Shown here: positions 1 to 5,291 of the stretch, piece after piece
Position numbering within the stretch: position 1 is the first letter of the stretch
How the letters are laid out: the number at the start of each line of letters is the position of its first letter
Origin: Actinomycetota bacterium
GTDB lineage: Bacteria; Actinomycetota; Actinomycetes; Nanopelagicales; Nanopelagicaceae
NCBI GenBank assembly: GCA_947463335.1
Contig: CANHRF010000068.1
Coordinates: 1-5,939, forward strand
Reading direction: 5' to 3'
DNA: 5,939 bases
The notes under the pieces: generated by a model
Databases searched by the model: none
What the model saw: only the letters and a program-made list of their open reading frames with translations
What the model was told of the DNA's origin: nothing
Position numbers and translations under genes: made by a program

Positions 1-302
1 GCATTTACCTGATAAACCCAACCGCTGGCGATCGCTTGTCGAATCTCTTCCACATATTTGCAGTACTCGCTTTCGCTAAGCGAAGACAGCCATCTATTTT
101 GCGATGCGCTCCAATTAGATCCTGTGAAAGGAAAAGCGGTTACGAGATCTTCTTCAAATCTTGCCAATCGCACCTGTCCTTCATAGGAGATGCTGACCGC
201 CCAAAAATTGCCATCGTCTAATCGCGAAAGATCGTCGCTGACTTCAATAAGTGAATGCGCAAAGCGATCTCCCATCCAGAAGCAGTCTTGGCGCAGTTCC
301 AT
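1..302 (-). CDS. pabB: Chorismate-binding enzyme, PabB/TrpE family, N-terminal part (runs off left edge)
   Basis: Reading the minus strand from the ATG at 302-300 gives an open frame of 100 codons that continues past base 1. The last visible residues read YCKYVEEIRQAIASGWVYQVN. This is the entry motif of the chorismate-binding domain shared by PabB, TrpE and MenF, where a Tyr-x-x-x-Val-x-x-Ile-(K/R) helix leads into an (I/V)YQVN strand. The family converts chorismate to aminodeoxychorismate, anthranilate or isochorismate. The short region of about 80 residues before the motif suits a compact PabB (p-aminobenzoate/folate branch) better than TrpE, but the catalytic part lies outside the window, so the exact reaction is open. 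No Shine-Dalgarno precedes the ATG. A TAGCGT box 7 bases upstream suggests a leaderless transcript. No other ATG, GTG or TTG occurs in frame in the short region upstream. The gene diverges from the tRNA block. Confidence 0.8.
   Translation of the reverse strand, partial: MELRQDCFWMGDRFAHSLIEVSDDLSRLDDGNFWAVSISYEGQVRLARFEEDLVTAFPFTGSNWSASQNRWLSSLSESEYCKYVEEIRQAIASGWVYQVN
28..35. repeat. GCGATCGC octamer, copy 1
   Basis: This copy of the palindrome lies inside the pabB-like gene, where it encodes Ala-Ile-Ala in the phase GCG-ATC-GCC. Confidence 0.6.
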
Positions 303-309
303 GGGCGTA

Positions 310-315
310 ACGCTA
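310..315 (-). promoter_or_regulatory. Candidate -10 box for a leaderless pabB-like transcript
   Basis: On the minus strand TAGCGT is followed by 7 bases and then the ATG at 302. This is the spacing expected if transcription starts at or very near the start codon. No convincing -35 box is visible 17-18 bases further upstream, so the call rests on the box position and the lack of a Shine-Dalgarno. Confidence 0.35.
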
Positions 316-332
316 CGGTGAAAGCCCTCGCT

Positions 333-362
333 TTGGCGGTTAGCCCCCTGCTGCGATAGATT
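333..362 (+). promoter_or_regulatory. Promoter of tRNA-Gly
   Basis: TTGGCG (333-338) and TAGATT (357-362) are separated by 18 bases, a good housekeeping-sigma arrangement. The predicted start near 369 leaves about 10 bases before the mature 5' end of tRNA-Gly at 379. The same TTGG-N/TAGATT pairing with an 18-base spacer recurs before the exported-protein gene at 2283. Confidence 0.5.
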
Positions 363-378
363 TGCCCCCGCACGAAAT

Positions 379-451
379 GCGGACGTAGCGCAGCTGGTAG
401 CGCGGAACCTTGCCAAGGTTCAGGTCGCGGGTTCGAACCCCGTCGTCCGCT
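379..451 (+). tRNA. tRNA-Gly (anticodon GCC)
   Basis: The acceptor stem GCGGACG (379-385) pairs fully with CGTCCGC (444-450), followed by discriminator T at 451. The anticodon arm GAACC-TTGCCAA-GGTTC (405-421) presents GCC at 412-414. The T-arm carries the usual GGTTCGAACC core. Total length is 73 bases and CCA is not encoded, so it must be added afterwards. It reads the GGC and GGU glycine codons. Confidence 0.97.
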
Positions 452-459
452 CGGATTAC

Positions 460-497
460 CCGCCGCTTTGGAATTAATTTTTCAGGTGGCGGTTTTT
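460..497 (+). terminator. Intrinsic terminator after tRNA-Gly
   Basis: CCGCC (460-464) pairs with GGCGG (488-492), and TTTTT (493-497) follows at once. Weaker inner pairing extends the hairpin, including GAA (471-473) with TTC (481-483). It lies 8 bases after tRNA-Gly, so it should separate that transcript from tRNA-Cys. Confidence 0.7.
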
Positions 498-539
498 CTA
501 TCAGTAAGAAAGAGCAGCAAAGTTCAGAGAAGTTAGTTT

Positions 540-610
540 GGTCGGATGGCCGAGAGGCGAGGCAAGGGACTGCAAATCCCTCTACACGGGTTCAAATCCC
601 GTTCCGACCT
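540..610 (+). tRNA. tRNA-Cys (anticodon GCA)
   Basis: The acceptor stem GGTCGGA (540-546) pairs with TCCGACC (603-609), with discriminator T at 610, which is the expected identity base for cysteine tRNA. The anticodon arm AGGGA-CTGCAAA-TCCCT (565-581) presents GCA at 572-574. The T-loop reads GGTTCAAATCC. Length is 71 bases, with no encoded CCA. No terminator separates it from the downstream cupin gene, so the two may share a transcript. Confidence 0.97.
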
Positions 611-650
611 CCAAATAGTTAGACAAGTAAGAAATGATCAGCGTCGATCA

Positions 651-654
651 GGAG
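651..654 (+). promoter_or_regulatory. Ribosome binding site that sets the cupin start
   Basis: GGAG lies 6 bases before the ATG at 661. The upstream in-frame ATG at 634 has no comparable site, which favours 661. Confidence 0.65.
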
Positions 655-660
655 AAGAAG

Positions 661-1005
661 ATGGTTGAAGATCAATCACAACGTCCTTGGGGACGTTATG
701 AAATCTTGTCTGAAGGCGATGCTCATAAGGTAAAGACGATTTGGGTAAATCCAGGAAAACGCCTTTCTTATCAGCGCCACGAAAAACGCGCCGAGCATTG
801 GTTTATTGTTCAAGGAGATGCACGCATTACCTTGAACGGAAATACCTTTGAGATGGGTGCCGGTGATTCCATTGATATTGAAATCGGTGACTTGCACCGG
901 ATCGAAAATATTGGCAGCACGGATGTAATCTTCATCGAGGTTCAGACTGGAACTTACTTTGGCGAAGATGATATTGAGCGTATTGAGGATGATTTCGGGC
1001 GTTAA
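661..1005 (+). CDS. Phosphomannose isomerase, type II cupin (stand-alone)
   Basis: The product has 114 residues and is the cupin domain found at the C-terminus of bifunctional ManC-type enzymes, here without the nucleotidyltransferase half. Such proteins interconvert mannose-6-phosphate and fructose-6-phosphate in the cytoplasm, feeding GDP-mannose and polysaccharide synthesis. Diagnostic features are RPWGRYE near residue 8, the metal-site motif with Gln38, His40, Arg43, Glu45 and His46, the second-motif His79, and the family signature EVQTGTYFGEDDI (93-105) with a terminal DDFGR. Length is normal for the single domain. The start at 661 is chosen for its ribosome binding site; starting at 634 would add nine residues outside the domain. 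The gene sits between tRNA-Cys and tRNA-Val with no obvious partner. The family is confident. The substrate is inferred from family, since some stand-alone relatives are only named as cupins. Confidence 0.88.
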   Translation: MVEDQSQRPWGRYEILSEGDAHKVKTIWVNPGKRLSYQRHEKRAEHWFIVQGDARITLNGNTFEMGAGDSIDIEIGDLHRIENIGSTDVIFIEVQTGTYFGEDDIERIEDDFGR

Positions 1006-1015
1006 TTCACTCGGC

Positions 1016-1021
1016 TATACT
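1016..1021 (+). promoter_or_regulatory. Candidate -10 box upstream of tRNA-Val
   Basis: TATACT is a near-consensus -10 hexamer just after the cupin stop codon and about 40 bases before tRNA-Val. The -35 position (TTTCGG around 993) is poor. TAATAC at 1034 is an alternative, so assignment is tentative. Confidence 0.3.
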
Positions 1022-1060
1022 TTCTCAACAATTTAATACATACCGAAAAGATTTAGACCC

Positions 1061-1132
1061 GGACGATTGGCTCAGCGGTAGAGCACCACATTGACATTGT
1101 GGGGGTCACTGGTTCGATCCCAGTATCGTCCA
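1061..1132 (+). tRNA. tRNA-Val (anticodon GAC)
   Basis: The acceptor stem GGACGAT (1061-1067) pairs with ATCGTCC (1125-1131), with discriminator A at 1132. The anticodon arm CCACA-TTGACAT-TGTGG (1086-1102) presents GAC at 1093-1095. The T-arm reads CTGGTTCGATCCCAG. Length is 72 bases, with no encoded CCA. It reads the GUC and GUU valine codons. No clear terminator follows before the acyltransferase gene. Confidence 0.97.
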
Positions 1133-1188
1133 CACAGAACACTTAAGCGGCACAGAAACATTGCGCACGTTTTCCCAGCGACTTCAAG

Positions 1189-1194
1189 TAGATT
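1189..1194 (+). promoter_or_regulatory. Candidate -10 box for a leaderless acyltransferase transcript
   Basis: TAGATT ends 8 bases before the GTG at 1203. No Shine-Dalgarno is present. The -35 region is not recognisable, so support comes only from the box and its spacing. Confidence 0.4.
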
Positions 1195-1202
1195 CGCCCC
1201 CT

Positions 1203-2225
1203 GTGAGTACAGCACCTTCAAAACGCCTGGATTACATCGATCTGCTCCGTGTAATCGCACTCGCCGCAGTGATTGCCTTTCACTACTTCTACAGTGCAAT
1301 CGTCAGAGGTAGAACTCCAAATGTCGCGGAATCACCAATCATGGGCTGGGCGCAGTACGGGTATCTGGGAGTTGAACTCTTCTTTATGATCAGTGGTTTC
1401 GTGATTATGTCATCCACCAAAGGTATTTCGGCTGGTAATTTTCTGAAGAAACGCTTTTTACGTCTTTTCCCGATGTACTGGATTGCGCTAATTCTCATCT
1501 TCTTCGTATCCCAATTTGGATTTTGGAAGAAGCCTGGATTAATTGCAGAAAATTTGTATTACAGCTTGACCATGACGCCCGAATCTTTTAGCCATAACTG
1601 GTTGGATTCAGCCCACTGGTTCCTGGAGAGACAGCTTCAGTTTTACCTTTTTATTCTCATTGTCTTAACGGTGCGACTGGGAAAGTTTCTTTCACCGATT
1701 TTTCAATGGTGGGCAGTAATCGGATTTATTTGGAGCGCATTTGGGTTTGATAACTATGGCATTTGGTATCTAAATGGCTTCTTTGCGCTAATTTCAGGTG
1801 GCGCAATCATTTCGTCAATACGTGCAACTGGATTCACTAAATTACGAATCGTCGCATTGCTTTCTTCATATCTATGGGCGATCACTACTCGAATTGATCT
1901 GATTCCTTGGCTAGATAAGAACCGTGGCCCTGGTCATTCAGGGCTAGTTATCGGATTAGTGATCACGGCTATGTATCTCTTGATGTTGCTTACGTTAACT
2001 CGCGGAGTGTCTGGGCTGCATCTGCGTGGTATAGCCACTGCCGGTGCAATTACCTATCCCCTATACCTGATACACAATCGATTGGGAGGTTTAGCGATCG
2101 CAAGATTTGCCTCGCCGGAAAATCAATACTTTGTCTATTTAATTGTCATTGTTCTCTCTATTTTCATTGCTTACGGAATCCTGAGAGCGGAGTCACGAAT
2201 TATGAAAAGATTTCAGACCCGGTAA
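1203..2225 (+). CDS. Membrane acyltransferase, Acyl_transf_3 (OafA/YrhL-like) family
   Basis: The product has 340 residues and is an integral membrane protein with about ten hydrophobic segments. Members move acetyl or other acyl groups across or at the membrane onto exported carbohydrates such as O-antigen, exopolysaccharide or glycolipids. Family landmarks are LDYIDLLR with Arg16 and the first-helix His27, GVELFFMISGF (56-66), KRFLRLFPMYW (83-93), and a HWFLERQLQFYL segment (138-149) matching the usual W-(S/F)-L-x-x-E-x-Q-F-Y motif. In that segment the motif Glu appears as Gln144. GTG 1203 is preferred as start because a TAGATT box lies 8 bases upstream. TTG 1161 would add 14 residues not typical of the family. 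Neither has a Shine-Dalgarno. The gene begins 70 bases after tRNA-Val. The acyl donor and acceptor cannot be told from sequence; the nearby phosphomannose isomerase only hints at surface glycans. Confidence 0.88.
   Translation: MSTAPSKRLDYIDLLRVIALAAVIAFHYFYSAIVRGRTPNVAESPIMGWAQYGYLGVELFFMISGFVIMSSTKGISAGNFLKKRFLRLFPMYWIALILIFFVSQFGFWKKPGLIAENLYYSLTMTPESFSHNWLDSAHWFLERQLQFYLFILIVLTVRLGKFLSPIFQWWAVIGFIWSAFGFDNYGIWYLNGFFALISGGAIISSIRATGFTKLRIVALLSSYLWAITTRIDLIPWLDKNRGPGHSGLVIGLVITAMYLLMLLTLTRGVSGLHLRGIATAGAITYPLYLIHNRLGGLAIARFASPENQYFVYLIVIVLSIFIAYGILRAESRIMKRFQTR
2094..2101. repeat. GCGATCGC octamer, copy 2
   Basis: This copy lies near the end of the acyltransferase gene and encodes Ala-Ile-Ala as GCG-ATC-GCA. 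Confidence 0.6.
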
Positions 2226-2243
2226 GGTCCAGACTCCAGGTGC

Positions 2244-2273
2244 TTGGGTCGCTTCTCCCCGTTTTTTTAGATT
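2244..2273 (+). promoter_or_regulatory. Promoter for the exported-protein/DUF1349 pair
   Basis: TTGGGT (2244-2249) and TAGATT (2268-2273) are 18 bases apart. The -10 ends 9 bases before the ATG at 2283, with no Shine-Dalgarno between, so a leaderless or nearly leaderless transcript is likely. The spacer holds a run of seven T (2262-2268) after GGG...CCC (2246-2248/2258-2260). This could act as a weak terminator for the acyltransferase, but the stem is poor. Confidence 0.45.
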
Positions 2274-2282
2274 TCTAATAGA

Positions 2283-3203
2283 ATGCTATTTATGAAGCGC
2301 TATTTCCTCAGTGTTCTAATGGTTCTTACGATTTTCATCACTTCCCTATCTGCGCCAATTGCACAATCAAATGTCAATCAGGATCAATACTTAAAGGTGA
2401 GATACACGACCATCACCAATCCAGTTATTCAAACTACCGCTTCGCCGCAAGAAGTGACCTATACGGCGTTTATCGAAACAGATGGGTATCAAATAATAGA
2501 TAACGATCTGACCTGTAATGATGGTGGGTCTGTAGTTCCTGCTTCGCAAACTGAAATAGCAAAGAACAATTTTTCTGCATCTTGCACATTTAAGTATGAC
2601 AACGCGTCTCAAACAGGTTTGCGTACAATCTATATGTCGACTCGCTTCGCCGTACAAGGTTCTGCCAATCTAAAACTGATACCGGCAAATGCGAAGATCA
2701 TCTATCCTGTTGCAGAAAAAGATAGTTTTGGTCAGACTGTAATAAAAAATGTGTCTGCCTTTGAGATGTTCTCGCGCCAAAGCGCTTGGCTTGGAGCTCC
2801 TGTTGCAATAAATCCTCCCCAAAACTTTAAATACCCAAACTTTCCGAAAATTTCTGATGCGTTCATCGTCTTCGAGGCAAGGTATCCACAACCTGTAGAT
2901 TTCAAGGTATCTATTGATAAGAGGTCTAAGACTTTTTCTGCCAAGTGCGCAGACCAGACACCACCTGGATTTAAAAATGAGACAAAAATTTATAGAAAAG
3001 AGCTTTTATGGGGCGGCTGGGGTCCATTCGCGATCTCTGCTGGCAAACCAGTCACAGGATCGTATTTGGAATCTCCACTTAAAGGTAAAAAAGTTAATCT
3101 CTCTTGTGCGTATTTGATTAGCCTCAAAAACCCGATATTTCCAGGAATTCAAATTGCCTATGTAGAGTCCCCTCTAAAAACAGTGCAATTTCCAAAAAAA
3201 TGA
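2283..3203 (+). CDS. Exported protein of unknown function with four cysteines
   Basis: I do not recognise this 306-residue protein. It begins with a typical signal peptide: KR at residues 5-6, a hydrophobic core to about residue 22, then a small-residue stretch SAPIAQS near 24-29 where cleavage is likely. There is no lipobox, and no C-terminal membrane anchor or sortase signal is visible. The mature part is rich in beta-prone, Thr/Ser/Asn-containing sequence. It has exactly four cysteines (78, 101, 222, 275), whose spacing suits two disulfides in two separate beta domains, as in a secreted or cell-surface protein. ATG 2283 is favoured by a TAGATT box 9 bases upstream; ATG 2292 would remove three residues and keep the signal peptide. 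Two sampled 60-base rows have 22 and 21 G+C, lower than the rows I sampled from flanking genes. Its stop overlaps the DUF1349 start by 4 bases. Confidence 0.75.
   Translation: MLFMKRYFLSVLMVLTIFITSLSAPIAQSNVNQDQYLKVRYTTITNPVIQTTASPQEVTYTAFIETDGYQIIDNDLTCNDGGSVVPASQTEIAKNNFSASCTFKYDNASQTGLRTIYMSTRFAVQGSANLKLIPANAKIIYPVAEKDSFGQTVIKNVSAFEMFSRQSAWLGAPVAINPPQNFKYPNFPKISDAFIVFEARYPQPVDFKVSIDKRSKTFSAKCADQTPPGFKNETKIYRKELLWGGWGPFAISAGKPVTGSYLESPLKGKKVNLSCAYLISLKNPIFPGIQIAYVESPLKTVQFPKK
3194..3200 (+). other. In-register A7 slippery heptamer at a gene overlap
   Basis: The upstream frame reads cca-aaa-aaa-tga, so the seven A form A_AAA_AAA in the phase used by -1 frameshift sites, directly before the stop. 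A -1 slip would continue at ATG 3200 into the DUF1349 frame. The heptamer and register are seen directly; that any frameshifting happens is only a possibility. Confidence 0.4.
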
Positions 3204-3775
3204 AATCGATCTCCTGGTCCGAAGGTAAATGGACGCGAACTCCTGTTTCACAAATATTGAAAGATAACTTGCTAATTGTTGAGGCAGCGGACCAAAGTGA
3301 TTGGTGGCGGATTACTTCTTATGGTTTTATCCATGACAACGGTCACGCACTTCTGCGCGAATTCCCGATCGACACTGCGATAGAAGTCTCATTTATCCTC
3401 GACTTCAAAGAGCAGTTCGATCAATGCGGAATTCTCATCAGAAGTGATGAGAAAAATTGGATCAAAGCAGGGGTAGAGATGAGCGACGGTTATCCGCAGC
3501 TTGGTGCTGTCGTTACTCAAAATAAATCAGACTGGTCTACTGGTCGAGTTACCGAGTGGATCGGCAAAGAGGTGACAATTAGAGTGAGCCGAAGCGGTGA
3601 TGCGCTGACAGTTAGAGCAAAAGCTGACGATGACTTTAGGCTCGTTCGTGTCACTCCACTTGATTCAAAACTCTCTTGGATGGCCGGTCCCATGCTTTGC
3701 GCTCCAACTCGCGCAGGGTTTGTGGCCACAATAACTTCTTGGCGTGTAGGCGACTGCGACGCAAATCTTCATTAA
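3200..3775 (+). CDS. DUF1349 (YesU-like, concanavalin A-like fold) protein
   Basis: The 191-residue product is a full-length DUF1349 protein, a beta-sandwich family related to B. subtilis YesU. No enzyme reaction is firmly established for the family; carbohydrate binding or metabolism is the usual guess. Matching features are DWWRITSYGFIHDNGHAL (34-51), DQCGILIRSDEKNWIKAGVE (74-93), the VVTQNKSDWS segment (104-113) and GPMLCAPTRAGF (163-174), all in family order. There is no signal peptide, so the free product should be cytoplasmic. The ATG shares bases with the upstream stop (ATGA) and has no Shine-Dalgarno, which points to translational coupling. Pairing a cytoplasmic protein with an exported one is odd, and a fused product made by frameshifting at the A7 run is the alternative. 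Confidence 0.87.
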   Translation: MKSISWSEGKWTRTPVSQILKDNLLIVEAADQSDWWRITSYGFIHDNGHALLREFPIDTAIEVSFILDFKEQFDQCGILIRSDEKNWIKAGVEMSDGYPQLGAVVTQNKSDWSTGRVTEWIGKEVTIRVSRSGDALTVRAKADDDFRLVRVTPLDSKLSWMAGPMLCAPTRAGFVATITSWRVGDCDANLH

Positions 3776-3957
3776 TTAAGGATGGTCTCGAGTTAAACTC
3801 AACGCCTTATGTTGCGCCTGATTTCTGATTGAACTTGACTCGAAAGTTACGCCCCTTGCGCCGTCCGTTTATTGAAAACTGGGTGGAATCGAATAAATCT
3901 CTCAAATTGGATGGCGCGTCAAATTGCCTACATCCAAGAAATGCTCACCTCCTGATT

Positions 3958-3963
3958 TACATT
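3958..3963 (+). promoter_or_regulatory. Candidate -10 box for a leaderless zinc-ribbon transcript
   Basis: TACATT lies 6 bases before the GTG at 3970. No Shine-Dalgarno precedes either that GTG or the ATG at 3988. No -35 is evident. The 180 bases between the DUF1349 stop and this box hold only a short GAGTT-A-AACTC inverted repeat (3790-3800) and no gene I can support. Confidence 0.35.
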
Positions 3964-3969
3964 TTGGGC

Positions 3970-4140
3970 GTGAGCGCCAATAACCAGATGCCTTGTGATT
4001 TCTGCGGGCAGCCGTACGATCCAGTTTCAACTCGCTGGCTCTGCCCGAATTGCCATATGAAAACTAATTGTTGCGATGGTGCTCCGTGCGAAATACCTGA
4101 CGTGAAATCGGAAACGAATAACGCACCAATTGTGAAGTGA
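3970..4140 (+). CDS. Small cysteine-rich zinc-ribbon-like protein
   Basis: From GTG 3970 the product has 56 residues, with seven cysteines at 9, 12, 25, 28, 34, 35 and 40. The pairs C9-x2-C12 (CDFC) and C25-x2-C28 (CPNC) are a classical zinc-ribbon arrangement. The CCDGAPC stretch that follows is an extra cysteine cluster. The tail is short and polar. Function is unknown; metal binding, and perhaps nucleic-acid or protein contact, is inferred from the cysteine pattern only. The frame is open upstream to TTG 3829, but that section does not look like a protein domain. GTG 3970, 6 bases after a TACATT box, or ATG 3988 (50 residues, starting MPCDFC) are the credible starts. The gene is convergent with the kinase gene, 25 bases away, and no clear terminator is seen between them. 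Confidence 0.6.
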   Translation: MSANNQMPCDFCGQPYDPVSTRWLCPNCHMKTNCCDGAPCEIPDVKSETNNAPIVK

Positions 4141-4165
4141 ATGAAGGCAACGATCAGGCTATTGC

Positions 4166-5143
4166 TTATCTCTGTTCCAGAAATTCCTTAGCCCTGCGAA
4201 GGGTTTCAACTAAGTAATCGGGAGCCATCTCGCGGTGCTCAACATTCGTTGTATCAAAGAGGTAATTAAGCAGAATTATTCGGCGTTGCAGCAATAAACC
4301 CTTCATCTGATATTGGTTGTAAACCGGAAGATCCATTACTGATTGATACCCCGCCAACAGCGCTGCATCTTGTTCGGGCGTATCCAGGTAGTACAGAGTC
4401 GTAGCCAAATCCTGAACGCGAAGCCCTATTCCCGAATCGTCGAAATCGAAAATTAAAAGTTCATCGCCAAGGGTCATTACATTCCAACCGTGTAGATCTG
4501 CGTGGATAGCGATCGCATCTTCTTTCTCATAAAGATCTTGGATGATCTCTTCGATTGCCAGCCTAACTTTTTCCAGTTCCTTCTTCTCATCCATTGCAAT
4601 CACGCTTTCGCCTGTGAAAAGAACATCGGTGGTTCCCCACATGAAGTCTCTCAATGCAGGAAGCTCGCTGCCAGAAGGCAGAACAAAATTCTGCGCCGCT
4701 TGGTGCATATTCGCCATTGCTGCACCAAGTTTCTTCAGTGACTCTTCGCTTGGCTCATCCCCCAGCTCTTCACCATCTAGCCAGGAGTAGAGAACTACTC
4801 CTAATTCCTTGTTCATCAATGGCGAGAAAATGGTTTGCGCAAACTCGCCTGACTTGGTCGCAATTGGGTGTGGCAGATTTACTGTCTTGGTTTCATTTAG
4901 AAAGGCGACCAAGGCAATCTCAGCCTGAAGGTTTGCAAAGGTGCGCTCGGAATTTACATTTACGCGAAGTGCGAAAGTCTCATTCTCAGCACTTTGCACT
5001 TTGAAGGTTGCATTGAATTCAAAGTTGATAACTTCCAGGCTTCGAACCTCCAAGGGATAGGACATAAGGGCTTCCCGAGCCAGTTCCGTTATATGGTCAA
5101 CCTGCTCTTGGTGGCTCAGCTCGACAAACCCGCTTGTAGCCAT
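4166..5143 (-). CDS. Phosphotransferase, APH/homoserine-kinase-II/SrkA superfamily
   Basis: The 325-residue product has the protein-kinase-like fold of the phosphotransferase enzyme family (Pfam APH), which moves the ATP gamma-phosphate to small molecules such as homoserine, choline or aminoglycosides, or to protein serine in SrkA. Visible features, numbered from the second ATG: FEFNATFKV (41-49), the nucleotide loop; FALRV (57-61), where Arg60 stands at the usual beta-3 Lys; Glu75 in the following helix; HADLHGWN (214-221), the catalytic loop with Asp216 and Asn221; and IFDFDDSG (231-238), with metal-binding Asp233. Length is normal and nothing looks broken. Two ATGs are adjacent. The AGGAGG upstream is 5 bases from the one at 5143 but only 2 from 5146, so 5143 is chosen. 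The substrate cannot be assigned. Drug resistance is possible but not favoured over a metabolic role. The gene diverges from the binding-protein gene. Confidence 0.87.
   Translation of the reverse strand: MATSGFVELSHQEQVDHITELAREALMSYPLEVRSLEVINFEFNATFKVQSAENETFALRVNVNSERTFANLQAEIALVAFLNETKTVNLPHPIATKSGEFAQTIFSPLMNKELGVVLYSWLDGEELGDEPSEESLKKLGAAMANMHQAAQNFVLPSGSELPALRDFMWGTTDVLFTGESVIAMDEKKELEKVRLAIEEIIQDLYEKEDAIAIHADLHGWNVMTLGDELLIFDFDDSGIGLRVQDLATTLYYLDTPEQDAALLAGYQSVMDLPVYNQYQMKGLLLQRRIILLNYLFDTTNVEHREMAPDYLVETLRRAKEFLEQR
4509..4516. repeat. GCGATCGC octamer, copy 3
   Basis: This copy lies in the phosphotransferase gene just before the catalytic loop and encodes Ala-Ile-Ala as GCG-ATC-GCT on the minus strand. 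Confidence 0.6.
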
Positions 5144-5148
5144 CATCG

Positions 5149-5154
5149 CCTCCT
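5149..5154 (-). promoter_or_regulatory. Strong ribosome binding site of the phosphotransferase gene
   Basis: AGGAGG on the minus strand is a full Shine-Dalgarno. Its 5-base spacing to the second of two tandem ATGs decides the start. Confidence 0.8.
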
Positions 5155-5196
5155 TGCTAAGTAAAGATCACCCTCACCCTTTTGGGCCGTACCTGT

Positions 5197-5207
5197 ACTG
5201 ATTCAGT
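5197..5207. repeat. Short perfect palindrome in the divergent intergenic region
   Basis: ACTGA-T-TCAGT is an 11-base inverted repeat with 5-base arms, placed between the divergent phosphotransferase and binding-protein genes. It could be a regulator half-site pair, but arms this short occur by chance. Confidence 0.25.
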
Positions 5208-5291
5208 CTGGATACGTTACCGAAGGGAATCTGCCGCATAAAGCTGGCGACATCGGATTACTCGGGGGTAGCCAAAGAAGTGGATTTACCT

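Noticed and set aside
36..221. Plus-strand 61-codon frame at the left edge
   Set aside because: It is the antisense of the pabB-like gene, whose frame shows a clear family motif.
410..622. Plus-strand open frame across tRNA-Gly and tRNA-Cys
   Set aside because: It covers two well-supported tRNA genes and a terminator, has low-complexity content, and resembles no protein.
1111..1132. tRNA-Val 3' end as an integration attachment site
   Set aside because: No second copy of the sequence and no integrase gene is seen in this window, so no site can be claimed.
1072..1299. Minus-strand open frame antisense to tRNA-Val, containing GRYWDRTSDPHN
   Set aside because: The WDRTSD string is a well-known artefact of translating tRNA genes backwards, and the rest is antisense to the acyltransferase.
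3946..3953. CACCTCCT on the plus strand (AGGAGGTG on the minus), like the anti-Shine-Dalgarno end of 16S rRNA, or a ribosome site for a minus-strand gene
   Set aside because: Minus-strand frames after it stop within about 12 codons, and if the zinc-ribbon transcript is leaderless the sequence is not in its mRNA. Probably chance.
3829..3969. Upstream in-frame extension of the zinc-ribbon protein from TTG 3829
   Set aside because: The segment has no domain-like character, TTG has no ribosome site, and better starts exist at 3970 and 3988.
4502..5004. Three plus-strand frames opposite the phosphotransferase gene
   Set aside because: They are antisense shadows of a gene with intact kinase-fold motifs and a strong ribosome binding site.
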